DNA of 64,000 bases from Deinococcus cellulosilyticus NBRC 106333 = KACC 11606 (lineage in GTDB: Bacteria; Deinococcota; Deinococci; Deinococcales; Deinococcaceae), in contig NZ_BJXB01000026.1 in assembly GCF_007990775.1 (NCBI RefSeq), positions 1 to 64,000 on the forward strand, written 5' to 3'. Under the pieces are notes generated by a model, which did not search any database, was not told the DNA's origin, and saw only the letters and a program-made list of their open reading frames with translations. Each line of letters opens with the position of its first letter. The first letter of the stretch is position 1. Shown piece by piece: positions 35,169 to 44,186 of the stretch. Position numbers and translations under genes: made by a program.

Positions 35169-36584
35169 TTACGCCACCCGCCGCGCCGCCACCCAGGTCA
35201 GCAGTGACACCCCGACCAGCATCAGGAAGGTCAGTTTGAGGGGAATGTCCAGGGCAAGGTCTGCATTTTTGCTCCATGCCACCAGTGCTCCGCCAATGCC
35301 TGCAGATAGGGCGGCCAGCAGCACTTCTGCACTGTTGAGCTGAGAGGAGACCTTGCCGGATTCGCCTTCTTTCACCTGTCCCAGAATGATCAGGCTGTTG
35401 GTGGCGTAGCCCAGACCCATGCCGAGTCCGGCCATGGCCCACCCCAGCACCACAGTCAGACTGGGAAGCAAACCGACAATGCTCAGACCTGAGATGGCAA
35501 TGCCCACGGTGAGCAGGGCCATGCCCAGTCGCACCCTGAAGACCCTGCGTTCAGGGCCTTCTCTGGAATCCATGCGGGCCTGAAGAATGGAGCCCACTGA
35601 CCAGGAGACGCCCCCCACGGTGAGCAGCAGACCCGCCTGGGTGACCGTAAACTTCTGGATCTCGATCAGTCCAAGAGGCATGAAGGCTTCCGATCCAAAG
35701 AAAGCAAAGGCACTGCATCCCCTCACGATGATCCCTGAGGGAATGCCCCTTGCAAAGCGGAAAATGCCTGAGGGCAGAATTTCACGGGAGGCGAGTGCAG
35801 TGAGCAGCACCCCTGTGAGGGTGACTGGCCACATCCAGATGCTCTGCTGCCAGGAGAGCCCGGCCAGCAACACGGCGGCCCCAACGGCAAGCAAAATGCT
35901 GAACCCAAAACGCCGGACATTGAAAGGAGGCGGGTTGCCGACTGGCTTTGTGGAATGCTGCAGGGTGGGGATGGTCAGGAAACCCACCAGAATCAGCAGG
36001 GGCACCACACTGTAGAACACCATGTGCCACGAGGAGGCTGCAGCAATTGTGCTTGCCAGAATCGGGCCAAACAGTGAGGGCAGCACCCAGGCACTCGAAA
36101 TGCTGGCCAGCAGTTTTGCCCTGAGGTGATCGGGATAAAGCTGGCTCATGATGCTGAAGGGCACAGCATTGAGACCTCCAGCTCCAAATCCTTGCAGGAA
36201 ACGGCCCAGGACAAAAGCCGCCATGTGTCCTGCAGACCCTGCCACCACCAGTCCCAGACCGAAAATCAACAGGAAGATGGCGAAGGGTTTTGCTGACCCC
36301 ATGCGGTCGATGAGTTCTCCACCAACAATGGTGCCAATGATGTTGCTGAGCAGAAAAGCACTGAACGCCCAGCCATAGTAACTGAGACCATCCAGAGACT
36401 TCGCCACCTCAGGAAGAATGGTGGCCACGGCCATGGCTTCAAAAGCGGTGGTCAGGATGGCCAGCAACAGCCCAATGGTGACATTGCGGTATCTGGGGCT
36501 GAACAGGCTGCGGTCTTCTGGGGGCATGGTGGGGAGGGAGGACATCGTGGGGTCAGCCTGACACATTCTGTATCCAGGATGCAT
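35169..36584 (-). CDS. MFS drug-efflux-type transporter
   Basis: A 471-residue polytopic membrane protein with 12-14 helices. Family signals are TILPEVAKSLDGLSYYGWAFSAFLLSNIIGTIVGGELIDRMG and RFLQGFGAGGLNAVPFSIMSQLYP, as in the DHA2/EmrB-type multidrug transporters. It probably exports a hydrophobic compound in exchange for protons. An internal ATG at 36545 (MSSLPTMPP) is equally possible; neither start has a ribosome site. The stop codon directly abuts the glutaredoxin stop. Confidence 0.9.
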   Translation of the reverse strand: MHPGYRMCQADPTMSSLPTMPPEDRSLFSPRYRNVTIGLLLAILTTAFEAMAVATILPEVAKSLDGLSYYGWAFSAFLLSNIIGTIVGGELIDRMGSAKPFAIFLLIFGLGLVVAGSAGHMAAFVLGRFLQGFGAGGLNAVPFSIMSQLYPDHLRAKLLASISSAWVLPSLFGPILASTIAAASSWHMVFYSVVPLLILVGFLTIPTLQHSTKPVGNPPPFNVRRFGFSILLAVGAAVLLAGLSWQQSIWMWPVTLTGVLLTALASREILPSGIFRFARGIPSGIIVRGCSAFAFFGSEAFMPLGLIEIQKFTVTQAGLLLTVGGVSWSVGSILQARMDSREGPERRVFRVRLGMALLTVGIAISGLSIVGLLPSLTVVLGWAMAGLGMGLGYATNSLIILGQVKEGESGKVSSQLNSAEVLLAALSAGIGGALVAWSKNADLALDIPLKLTFLMLVGVSLLTWVAARRVA

Positions 36585-36854
36585 CGACCATTACGCTTAA
36601 TGGACAGGACCACACTTCGTTCGGCCCAAAATCAAAGTTTCAGTGTTGTTATGGGGGTTTTCCCCATTGACAGATGAAAAAACCGTTACATTCTAAGTAC
36701 ATAGTAAGAACACTGTCAGTGCAGAATTGTTACACAGGAGTCAGATGCTCTTCGGACAATTCTCTTCTGGATGCTGCATCATCCACACCTCAACCCACCT
36801 GCAAGGGTGCCTGAAACGCACCTCAACATCACCTGAGGGATAGGAGCTGGTCAC
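36585..36854. promoter_or_regulatory. Divergent intergenic region with a near-palindrome
   Basis: A 270-bp gap between the MFS gene and the small unknown gene. At 36690-36715, TTCTAAGTACATAGTAAGAA is a near-palindrome in an AT-rich stretch. The end has TAGGAG before the ATG at 36855. Confidence 0.4.
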
Positions 36855-37112
36855 ATGAAGATCAACAACTACAGTGTCGAAGTCAAACAGGAGCTGTCCG
36901 ACGAGGAATTTGTCATCCTGGCAAGCAATCTCACCACCAACATCCTGCACGACAGCATGGTCTACTCCAAGCCCGTCACCGTGCAGCACAACGACGAGAA
37001 CAAAAAATGTCTGGTGGCCTCTCTGGAACGCCTGCGCAGTGACGTTCCGCTGTCCAACAGCCCATCCAACGGCAATGAGCTGAAGGTGGACTTCGCAGAA
37101 ATCTGGGAATGA
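36855..37112 (+). CDS. Small hypothetical protein
   Basis: An 85-residue soluble protein with no recognised family. It starts MKINNYSVEVKQELSDEEFVILASNLTTNIL and ends with an acidic FAEIWE. It is supported by a TAGGAG ribosome site, codon use like its neighbours and a good terminator 19 nt after its stop codon. The gene is monocistronic. A small alpha/beta fold is likely. Function unknown. Confidence 0.72.
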   Translation: MKINNYSVEVKQELSDEEFVILASNLTTNILHDSMVYSKPVTVQHNDENKKCLVASLERLRSDVPLSNSPSNGNELKVDFAEIWE

Positions 37113-37130
37113 ATCAAAATCAAAAATCCA

Positions 37131-37161
37131 GCCAGCCTTTATGGGGCTGGCTTTCTTTTTT
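37131..37161 (+). terminator. Terminator of the small unknown gene
   Basis: GCCAGCC and GGCTGGC around TTTATGG, followed by TTTCTTTTTT. Confidence 0.88.
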
Positions 37162-37170
37162 GGAATGCAA

Positions 37171-37382
37171 GAGGCCGAGGGCCGAGAGCAGACCACTTTA
37201 CAGCGCATTTCAAGTCAAGAGAGGGTTAAAGACATCCTGCACCAATCGTGGCTTGAAGGCTGAAGTTGGATTCTTGCTTCATTGATCCAGGGAAATCTAA
37301 TGTCGGGGTTGAGCAACAGAGGAGCCCACACAGCTGCTCAAGACAAGATTTCGTCTTTTCAGTGGCCCTCGGCTCTCGGCTG
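37171..37382. repeat. Heptad-repeat-bracketed intergenic element E
   Basis: The left arm 37171-37190 is GAGGCCG, AGGGCCG, AGAGCAG; the right arm 37364-37382 is the inverse class, GGCCCTCGGCTCTCGGCTG. The 173-bp interior has no credible gene. It is followed by AAAGCCTTCTGCTTC, a short GCCTTCT unit, next to the FAH stop codon. Confidence 0.65.
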
Positions 37383-37398
37383 TACAAAGCCTTCTGCT

Positions 37399-38157
37399 TC
37401 ACCTGATGTGCGTCACCAGCACACCAATGCCCTCAACTTCGACCTCCACGCGGTCTCCCCTGTTCAGCGGTCCAACGCCATCGGGGGTGCCTGTGATGAC
37501 CACATCTCCGGGTTCCAGGGTCATAAAAGCAGAAACGTATTCCAGCACGGTGGGGATGTCGAAGATCATCTGTTCGGTGTTACCGTCCTGGCGGGTTTCT
37601 CCGTTCACGCGGGTCATCACCTGCAGGTGAAAGGGGTCAAGTTCGGTTTCGATCCAGGGACCGAGCGGGCAGAAGTGGTCGGCGCTCTTGCCTCTGAACC
37701 ACTGCAGGTCTGAACGCTGTTTGTCTCTGGCGGTGATGTCCAGTGCGCAGGTGTAACCATAAACATAATCCAGCGCGTCTTCTTTGCGGATGTGTTTTGC
37801 ACGTCGAGAGATGACCAGGCCAAGTTCACCTTCAAAGTGCAGGTTCTCGGTCCAGGAGGGGTACTCCACTTCCTGCTCAGGGTCTGCCAGGGTGTTGGGG
37901 GCTTTGAGGAAGAGTCCGGGCTCTTTGGGCAGGTCCCCAGTGGCGGGCATGTTGCCCAGTTCCTTGATGTGATCGGCATAATTGCGGCCCACGCAAACAA
38001 TCTTGCTGGGAGTTGCTGGTGCGAGGAGTTTCACCTGGGTGGCGTCAAAATTGACTGCAGTCCGTTCTCCCATGAATCCGGTCAGGACGTGAACAAGCTG
38101 GTGGTCGAGCTCTCCCCAGTAGGTGTGGCCGTCTTTTTCAAATCGAACAATGCGCAT
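37399..38157 (-). CDS. Fumarylacetoacetate hydrolase family protein
   Basis: A 252-residue enzyme of the FAH fold. The N-terminal VKLLAPATPSKIVCVGRNYADH is typical, the metal ligands are in HFEGELGLVI near residue 115 and GYTCALDITARD near 140, and VVITGTPDGVGPLNRGD closes the site. Members hydrolyse or decarboxylate acylpyruvates and related ring-cleavage products using Mg2+. The exact substrate is unknown. The ATG follows a GAGG site, and the gene is monocistronic. Element E fills the space after its stop codon. Confidence 0.93.
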   Translation of the reverse strand: MRIVRFEKDGHTYWGELDHQLVHVLTGFMGERTAVNFDATQVKLLAPATPSKIVCVGRNYADHIKELGNMPATGDLPKEPGLFLKAPNTLADPEQEVEYPSWTENLHFEGELGLVISRRAKHIRKEDALDYVYGYTCALDITARDKQRSDLQWFRGKSADHFCPLGPWIETELDPFHLQVMTRVNGETRQDGNTEQMIFDIPTVLEYVSAFMTLEPGDVVITGTPDGVGPLNRGDRVEVEVEGIGVLVTHIR

Positions 38158-38271
38158 GTCTCAGCCTCTTTCAGTTGGTTTTGCGCCCATTCTAACCTTT
38201 CAGGAGAAAGAGCAGTCCAGAGGTAGCGGAAGGGTTTCTGGAGGCCCCTCACAAACTCATCCAGACCTCTT

Positions 38272-38277
38272 TATATT
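38272..38277 (+). promoter_or_regulatory. -10 box of the mliC-like gene, leaderless layout
   Basis: TATATT followed by GGGTGC (6 nt) and the ATG at 38284. Confidence 0.6.
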
Positions 38278-38283
38278 GGGTGC

Positions 38284-38643
38284 ATGAAAGCTGCTCCAGT
38301 TTTTCTTTCCATGGTCGTGCTCGGTTCTGCTGCACTGGCAGGTGGAGGCCTCCCAGAGAAAACCTCTGCCTGGTACCGCTGCGAAGATGGTACACGTGTT
38401 CAGGCGACTTACCACAATCCACCGTCCAGAGAATCTTTTGTGAACCTTCGCTGGAAAAACAAAAGTGTTCAGTTGCCTCTTGCCATTTCTGGAAGTGGAA
38501 GCCGTTACTCAGATGGAAAACTGGAATGGTGGGTTGCTGGAAATGCCAGCACAGGCTGGAAAGAAGTGGGCATGCTGCACAGGCTGAATTCCAGGACTGG
38601 CCAGATGGATGTTGTGATTTATCAGGAGTGCAAACTGCTTTGA
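38284..38643 (+). CDS. MliC-like lysozyme inhibitor
   Basis: A 119-residue secreted protein with a signal peptide (residues 1-19). The mature part is an MliC domain: WYRCEDGTRVQATYHN near residue 30, FVNLRWKNKSVQLPLAISGSGSRYSDGKLEWWV near 52-84. The domain blocks C-type lysozymes by inserting a conserved Ser-Gly-Ser loop into the active site. It has no lipobox, so it should be periplasmic or free in the envelope. It also has the cysteine pair expected at both ends (YRC and QEC). Confidence 0.85.
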   Translation: MKAAPVFLSMVVLGSAALAGGGLPEKTSAWYRCEDGTRVQATYHNPPSRESFVNLRWKNKSVQLPLAISGSGSRYSDGKLEWWVAGNASTGWKEVGMLHRLNSRTGQMDVVIYQECKLL

Positions 38644-38695
38644 ATCCAACTCGGCCTGATGGCGCTTTTCTGCTGTCCATGATTCACCTTCTGTT

Positions 38696-38730
38696 GCTGA
38701 ACGCTGACAGCTGACCGCTGAAAGCTTCTC
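38696..38730. repeat. One-sided heptad array F
   Basis: GCTGAAC, GCTGACA, GCTGACC, GCTGAAA, GCTTCTC, 53 nt after the mliC-like stop codon. The class is that of element D (48124-48250). Confidence 0.7.
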
Positions 38731-38772
38731 CATAACCGACCCAGAGTCATTTATCTTTTTGACAATTCAGGA

Positions 38773-38778
38773 TATGAT
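38773..38778 (+). promoter_or_regulatory. -10 box of the aminotransferase gene, leaderless layout
   Basis: TATGAT followed by 7 nt and the ATG at 38786, with no ribosome site. Confidence 0.55.
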
Positions 38779-38785
38779 GGGTCCC

Positions 38786-40216
38786 ATGTCTGTCCCCAGT
38801 TTTGTTCGCACCGACGAAGTCCTTTCCGAGCGTTACACCAGCGCACGGGCGCTCGAACACGAAATGGCACACGGCAACACCGACCTGATCCGTGCCCTTA
38901 CCATTCTGGGCTGTGTGGGGCCTTTCAAAACCGTCAGTCCCTGGGAATACCAGGACCCCAGCGGAAAACGCCTGATCAACACCGGAGGGTACTCTGCTGT
39001 GCCTTTCGGGGATGGCTATCCTCCGCTGGTGCAATTTATGCAGAACTACCTGGAGCACCTGCACACCATCGGCCTTCCACAGCAATCCGCCTCCACCTGG
39101 AGGGCTGCACTGGAGCACAATCTGGTGAAACTGCTGGCTTCTCAGGATGCCAGCCATGCAGATTCCAAAGTGTTCTTCTCCAATTCCGGGGCAGAGGCCA
39201 ACGAGGCCGCCATCAAATTTGCCAAAGCGACCCGTCCAAAGGCCAAACACATCCTGAACTTTCGCAGGGCTTACCACGGCAAGACCCAGATGACCATGTC
39301 CCTGACCCCGAATCCAGCGATTCAGAAGGATTTCGGTCCACTGGAGCCCAACATCCACACCCACCCTTATGGGGATCTGGATGCTGTGAAATCCACCATC
39401 AAAAAGCTGGGCTCAGACAATGTGGTCGCCATCATTCTGGAGCCTCTGCAAGGTGAAGCAGGGGTGATTCTGCCGCCAGAAGGCTTCCTCAAGGGCATCA
39501 GTGACATCTGCCAGGCCACCGGGATCATTTTGATTGTGGATGAGATCCAGTCCGGTCTTGGCCGGGTGGGAAGCTGGTTTGCCAGCATTGATGGGGGCAT
39601 GAGCCCCGACATCATCACCCTTGCCAAACCTCTGGGTGGGGGAATGTCTGCTGTGGGGGCGACCCTTTACCGCAAATGGATTTTCGACAAAGTGCTGGGA
39701 GGGCTGGACTGCAAGCGCCACTCCAACACCTTTGGTGGGAACTCCCTTGCCATGGCGGTGGGCCTGAAATCCCTGGAAATCCTGGTGGATGAAAACCTGC
39801 CCGAGCGCTCTGCCCGCATGGGGAAAATTGCACTGGACCGACTGAAGGGCATCCAGCAGAAATACCCCGAGTTCATCACCGAGGTGCGTGGCAAGGGAAT
39901 GCTGATGGCGATGGTCTTTCGGGACATCTCTAAACTGGGTCTGATCCAGGCCAACAAGGATCTCGCCGAACTGGTGGCAGAAGCATCGGGCCTGCTGGCC
40001 CTCAGGCAGTTCTACCAGAATGGCCTGATCCTCAACTTGAGTCTGAACAGCACCCGTACCCTGCGCATGACCCCAGCGCTGACCATGCCTGAAGACCTTT
40101 TTAACGAAATGCTGAACCGGGTGGAAGTGACCGCCAGACGCAATCCCAGGGCAAGCCGCCTGCTGGTGAACACTCCACCCAAAACCCTCATGGATCTTGT
40201 GAAATTTGCAACGTAA
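38786..40216 (+). CDS. Class III PLP-dependent aminotransferase
   Basis: A 476-residue aminotransferase of fold type I. Seen are SNSGAEANEAAIKFAKATR near residue 135, FRRAYHGKTQMTMSLT near 160, the ILIVDEIQSGLGRVGSWF segment near 255 with the PLP aspartate, and the lysine in TLAKPLGGGMSAVGA near 285. The group includes acetylornithine, ornithine and 4-aminobutyrate aminotransferases; the sequence does not settle which one. The ATG at 38786 gives a leaderless message. A terminator follows at 40228-40255. It is alone in its unit. Confidence 0.93.
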   Translation: MSVPSFVRTDEVLSERYTSARALEHEMAHGNTDLIRALTILGCVGPFKTVSPWEYQDPSGKRLINTGGYSAVPFGDGYPPLVQFMQNYLEHLHTIGLPQQSASTWRAALEHNLVKLLASQDASHADSKVFFSNSGAEANEAAIKFAKATRPKAKHILNFRRAYHGKTQMTMSLTPNPAIQKDFGPLEPNIHTHPYGDLDAVKSTIKKLGSDNVVAIILEPLQGEAGVILPPEGFLKGISDICQATGIILIVDEIQSGLGRVGSWFASIDGGMSPDIITLAKPLGGGMSAVGATLYRKWIFDKVLGGLDCKRHSNTFGGNSLAMAVGLKSLEILVDENLPERSARMGKIALDRLKGIQQKYPEFITEVRGKGMLMAMVFRDISKLGLIQANKDLAELVAEASGLLALRQFYQNGLILNLSLNSTRTLRMTPALTMPEDLFNEMLNRVEVTARRNPRASRLLVNTPPKTLMDLVKFAT

Positions 40217-40227
40217 GTGAATTTGTG

Positions 40228-40255
40228 ACAGCCCGGAGTTCCGGGCTGTTCTTTT
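40228..40255 (+). terminator. Terminator of the aminotransferase gene
   Basis: ACAGCCCGG and CCGGGCTGT around AGTT, followed by TCTTTTG. Confidence 0.85.
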
Positions 40256-40520
40256 GTGCATCACACGTCAAGGGCGAAAAGGGGAAGTCAAAACTTCGTT
40301 ACCGAGGCAGTACCGATTTTGGATGAAAAAAAACAAAATCTGGTAAACCACTTTTAATTTGACTTTTTTCTTGACTGGCACATGAATTTAACGGTTTACG
40401 TCTGCTCGCACTTCCCGGTAAACAAGTGGTGTAGTGGGTGTTAAACTTAACCCTAGGAAAATCAAACGGTCCGGTTTAATTCTCGAACCCACATGCAGGT
40501 TCATCAAAGGAGTTTGTGCA
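40256..40520. promoter_or_regulatory. gltA upstream region with repeated GTAAAC motifs
   Basis: An AT-rich control region. GGTAAAC occurs at 40342-40348 and 40417-40423 in the same direction, and inverted as GTTTAC at 40394-40399. TTGACT is seen twice around 40359 and 40371, possible -35 boxes, with TTTACG or TTTAAC as weak -10 boxes. The ATG at 40521 has AAAGGAG. The GTAAAC spacing suggests a regulator. Confidence 0.4.
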
Positions 40521-41657
40521 ATGACTACCACTCCCATCGCCCGAGGACTAGAAGGCGTGGTCTTCACCGAGAGTAAACTCACCTTCATTGATGGTGAAAA
40601 AGGCATCCTGACCCACCTGGGCATTCCGATCCAGGAATGGGCCGAAAGCTCCAGCTTCGAAGAGCTCTCCTACGCCCTGCTGCACGGCAGACTGCCCAAT
40701 GCCAAAGAGCTGGACCATTTCGACCACGATCTGCGCCAGCACCGCTACGTTCCCCAGGAACTCATTGAAAACATCAAGCTGTATCCACGCCGCATGAACC
40801 CCATGCAGGCCCTGCGCACCGCAGTGAGCCACCTGGGCATGCTGGACCCCCACAGCGAGGACGACACCCACGAAGGCCGTTACCGCATCGGGGTGCACCT
40901 GATCGCGCAATTTGCCACCATCATTGCTGCCATTGCCCGCGTGAAGGAAGGCAAAGAGCCCGTGGCCCCCAGAAAAGATCTGGGCCACGCCGCCAACTTC
41001 CTGTACATGCTCAAAGGTCACGTCCCCACCGAAGAAGAAGCCCGTCTCTTCGACATGGCCCTGATTCTGCACGCCGACCACAGCATGAACGCCTCCACCT
41101 TCACGGCCATTGCCACCATCTCCACCCTGTCTGACATGTACAGTGCCATCACCAGTGCTGTGGGCTCCCTCAAAGGCCCCCTGCACGGTGGAGCCAACGA
41201 GGCCGTCATGGACATGCTGGACGACATTGGCAGCCTGAGCCACGTGGACGATTACATTGGCGGCAAACTGGAGCGCAAAGAGAAGATCATGGGCGTGGGT
41301 CACCGCGTCTACAAATACTTCGATCCCCGCAGCCGCGTTCTGCGTGATTACGCTGCTCTGGTGGCCGAGAAGCAGGGCAAGAGCAACTACTACCAGATGC
41401 TTGAGCGCATCGAAGGCATCGTGCTGGAGAAACTGAGCGCCAAGAAGCTCTACCCCAACGTGGACTTCTACAGTGGTGTGGTGTACTCCGACCTCGGCAT
41501 CAAGAAGGAGTTCTTCACCCCCATTTTCGCCCTTGCCCGCATCAGTGGCTGGGTGGCCAGTGTGCTGGAGTACGTCGAGCACAACCGCCTGCTGCGTCCC
41601 AACGCCCTGTACACCGGTCCTGTGGACCAGCACTACGTCGAAATCGAAAAGCGCTGA
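40521..41657 (+). CDS. gltA: Citrate synthase
   Basis: A 378-residue type I citrate synthase, the short form. It condenses acetyl-CoA with oxaloacetate in the first step of the TCA cycle. Signatures: LHADHSMNASTF near residue 185 (catalytic His), GPLHGGANEAVMDML near 222 and MGVGHRVYKYFDPR near 258, and the catalytic Asp in NVDFYSGVV near 315. The ATG at 40521 follows AAAGGAG and is preferred to an upstream frame start at 40434. A terminator with T6 follows. Confidence 0.97.
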   Translation: MTTTPIARGLEGVVFTESKLTFIDGEKGILTHLGIPIQEWAESSSFEELSYALLHGRLPNAKELDHFDHDLRQHRYVPQELIENIKLYPRRMNPMQALRTAVSHLGMLDPHSEDDTHEGRYRIGVHLIAQFATIIAAIARVKEGKEPVAPRKDLGHAANFLYMLKGHVPTEEEARLFDMALILHADHSMNASTFTAIATISTLSDMYSAITSAVGSLKGPLHGGANEAVMDMLDDIGSLSHVDDYIGGKLERKEKIMGVGHRVYKYFDPRSRVLRDYAALVAEKQGKSNYYQMLERIEGIVLEKLSAKKLYPNVDFYSGVVYSDLGIKKEFFTPIFALARISGWVASVLEYVEHNRLLRPNALYTGPVDQHYVEIEKR

Positions 41658-41686
41658 TTCACATCGCAACAAAGCGCAACACCCCA

Positions 41687-41712
41687 CCCGTGCAGAAATG
41701 CACGGGTTTTTT
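41687..41712 (+). terminator. gltA terminator
   Basis: CCCGTGCA-GAAA-TGCACGGG followed by TTTTTT. Confidence 0.95.
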
Positions 41713-41837
41713 GTGTCTGGACTTAAACACTGGAAACATTCAGGCAGTAAAATTGAATTCAGTAGAAGATCACACAGTCACAAAACGGATGTCGCCGCTC
41801 CTCCCCACTCCTGTGGACACCTGAACGAGGGAACAGC

Positions 41838-42905
41838 ATGATGACCAGCCACCAGATGATCCTCCTCACCGACCTGCTGATGTCAGGCAAGCCCCGGACC
41901 CGGATGACCATCATTGTGGTGATCTTTCTGCTGATGCTGCTCACCACCGCACTGGTGTTCTACACCACCGGGACCCGATTTGTGTACGTGCACCTGATGT
42001 ACGTGCCCGTGGTGCTCGGGGCAGTCACTTTCGGGATTCCCGGAGGGCTCCTGTTTGGGCTCGTGGCAGGCCTGTGCATCGGTCCTTTCATGCCATTGAA
42101 CACCCTCACGGGCGAGATGCAGTCTGTGAGTGGATGGGGGTTCCGGACCCTGTTTTTCATGCTCACAGGCTCGGTGGTGGGCACTTTTGCAGCCCTCTTC
42201 AAACAGCGCATCCGCAGTGCCCAGGGTCTGGCCTTCAAACTGGCCGAAACCTACGAGCAGAACCTCAGAACCTTTGTGGGTCTGGTGGAAAGCAGAGACA
42301 ACGAAACGGTGGGCCATTGTGAACGGGTTGCCTACAACGCCTACCAGCTTGGGCACAAAATCGGCCTGAGCAGCGAGGCACTCGATGAACTCTACTGGGC
42401 GGGCCTGATGCACGACCTGGGCAAGATCAGCGTTCCAGAAGTGATCCTGAAAAAACCGGGCAAACTCAATGACATGGAATACGCCCTGATGCGCAGGCAC
42501 ACCATCTATGGGCACGACATCCTGCACGCCGTTTCCCCTTTTTTCAACACCATTGCCATCGGGGTGAGGGCACACCACGAAAAATACGATGGCACAGGCT
42601 ACCCCGATGGCCTCAGTGGAGAAAACATTCCTCTGTTTGGGCGGATTCTGGCAGTGGTGGATGTATTCGAGGCCCTCACCAGCCACCGCACCTACCGCAC
42701 CCCCCAGAGCCGCGAAGAGGCCATGCTGTATCTGAAAGAACACAGCGGCACCCACTTCGATCCTGTTCTGGTCCCCGCGTTCATCGAACTGGTGGAAAAA
42801 GGCGAGGTGATGATGGCCGATCAGGAAACGCCCTCCAGAATCCGCAGGGGACCCAGAGGGCTGGTCAGACAGCTGGAAAAAACGGGAGTGGGCAGTTTGC
42901 CCTGA
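41838..42905 (+). CDS. HD-GYP domain protein with membrane sensor part
   Basis: A 355-residue protein. Four or so membrane helices lie at residues 23-120, followed by a cytosolic HD-GYP domain from residue 145. The signature is complete: HDLGKISVPEVILKKPGKL near 193, HHEKYDGTGYPDGLSG near 248. The family degrades cyclic di-GMP with two or three metal ions, so it probably ties a membrane signal to second-messenger levels. No GGDEF protein is in the window. The start has a weak GAGGGA site. Confidence 0.94.
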   Translation: MMTSHQMILLTDLLMSGKPRTRMTIIVVIFLLMLLTTALVFYTTGTRFVYVHLMYVPVVLGAVTFGIPGGLLFGLVAGLCIGPFMPLNTLTGEMQSVSGWGFRTLFFMLTGSVVGTFAALFKQRIRSAQGLAFKLAETYEQNLRTFVGLVESRDNETVGHCERVAYNAYQLGHKIGLSSEALDELYWAGLMHDLGKISVPEVILKKPGKLNDMEYALMRRHTIYGHDILHAVSPFFNTIAIGVRAHHEKYDGTGYPDGLSGENIPLFGRILAVVDVFEALTSHRTYRTPQSREEAMLYLKEHSGTHFDPVLVPAFIELVEKGEVMMADQETPSRIRRGPRGLVRQLEKTGVGSLP

Positions 42906-42908
42906 AAC

Positions 42909-43328
42909 TCAGAACGGTTCGAGCAGGATGTCTTCGAGGTCCTGCAGCACCAGCACCCGGTAAACATTAAAACCATCAATGGTGCCGACGTACTGCAGCA
43001 CGCATTCCATCTTGTTGATTTCCCGCTTGTAGGAGAACTCCAGTTGCAGGCTCTCGTCGTCCAGGGTGATGTCCTGCAACACAGGATGGACTTCTTCGGT
43101 GAGGGCATAGAACACGCCGTTCCCCACTGCAACAGCACCCCGTTCTTCCAGCTTCTCATACTGGCTGGAGTCGTAGAAGAAGAACCTCGCGCGGCCTTCC
43201 ACCTGTCCTTTCGAGCTGATCAGCACGGCTTTCTCTTCACAGTTGGCCTTCACCAGGTTGAGGAATTCCTCGGGGGTGTCGGCTTTCCACTCAATCGGAT
43301 CTCCCAATGGAACTTTCAATGTCACCAT
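42909..43328 (-). CDS. Hypothetical protein
   Basis: A 139-residue soluble protein with no recognised family: MVTLKVPLGDPIEWKADTPEEFLNLV at the start, then strands (ARFFFYDSSQYEKLEERGAVAVG) and an acidic C-terminal segment (LVLQDLEDILLEPF). A longer frame from 43370 is less likely. It lies 64 nt after the rhomboid gene on the same strand, so it could be co-transcribed with it. Codon use is like the rest of the window. Confidence 0.7.
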   Translation of the reverse strand: MVTLKVPLGDPIEWKADTPEEFLNLVKANCEEKAVLISSKGQVEGRARFFFYDSSQYEKLEERGAVAVGNGVFYALTEEVHPVLQDITLDDESLQLEFSYKREINKMECVLQYVGTIDGFNVYRVLVLQDLEDILLEPF

Positions 43329-43392
43329 AGGACTCAGGGTACAACACTGTCCGGTCACAGAAAGAGGCAATTCCCAGAAAACAATCTGATCT

Positions 43393-44058
43393 TCATCCCC
43401 CCCGTGGGGCCTGCCTGCGATTCTTGCGCAAGAAAAGCATCATCAGGAAGCCAAAAACAAAGCCTCCCAGGTGAGCCCAGAAAGCAACCCCCGTCTCTCC
43501 TGCCCGGATGGAATAATACTGCAAAATGGCCCAGTAGGGCAGGTAAATGTAGGCTGGGACGTGAAAAATGAAAATGGGTGGCACGTAGGTGCGAATCCAG
43601 GCTTTTGGCAGGATCACCAGATAGGCACCGAGAACCGCTGCCACCGCCCCGGAAGCCCCCACCATCGAAACATAGGGATCTCCACCGAGAAAACCTTCAG
43701 CGAGGGCAGCAGCAACCCCTCCTGCCAGGTAAAACAGCAGGTAGCGAACAGACCCCAGATGGTCCTCAATGTTGTCGCCAAAGACCCACAGAAACCACAT
43801 GTTGCCCAGCAGGTGCAGAAGACCTGCGTGCATGAACATCGATCCAAAGATGCTGATGGTGCCCTGTACAGGCTCTGCCACCAGCACCGCTGGAACAAAA
43901 ATCAGGTAGGGCAACTGGTTTTCCAGCAGGTTCAGGCTTTTCTGGCCCAGGTACCCACCGGAAATCACAAACACCAGCACGAACACCAGAACATTGATTG
44001 CGATCAGCCAGCGGTTGACTTTCGCATGGTGGGTGACCAGATCAGAAAGTGGAAACAT
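43393..44058 (-). CDS. Rhomboid family intramembrane serine protease
   Basis: A 221-residue protein with six to seven membrane helices. The family motifs are present: HLLGNMWFLWVFGDNIED near residue 75, the catalytic serine in VGASGAVAAVLGAYL near 125 and the catalytic histidine in FWAHLGGFVFG near 198. Rhomboids cut other membrane proteins within the bilayer, often in signalling or quality control. The ATG at 44058 (MFPLSDLVTHH) is preferred to 44073. Substrates are unknown. The unknown gene at 42909 follows on the same strand. Confidence 0.94.
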   Translation of the reverse strand: MFPLSDLVTHHAKVNRWLIAINVLVFVLVFVISGGYLGQKSLNLLENQLPYLIFVPAVLVAEPVQGTISIFGSMFMHAGLLHLLGNMWFLWVFGDNIEDHLGSVRYLLFYLAGGVAAALAEGFLGGDPYVSMVGASGAVAAVLGAYLVILPKAWIRTYVPPIFIFHVPAYIYLPYWAILQYYSIRAGETGVAFWAHLGGFVFGFLMMLFLRKNRRQAPRGG

Positions 44059-44186
44059 GCTTTTCAGTATCACAGGCAGGGATGCCTTGCGGTGGCATTT
44101 CGTTCACTCGGTCAGGCACACCCACTGAACACAAACCAGAGAGCCTGAACCAGAAGTCCAGGCTGCAATTCATCAGGGTCCGTTGT

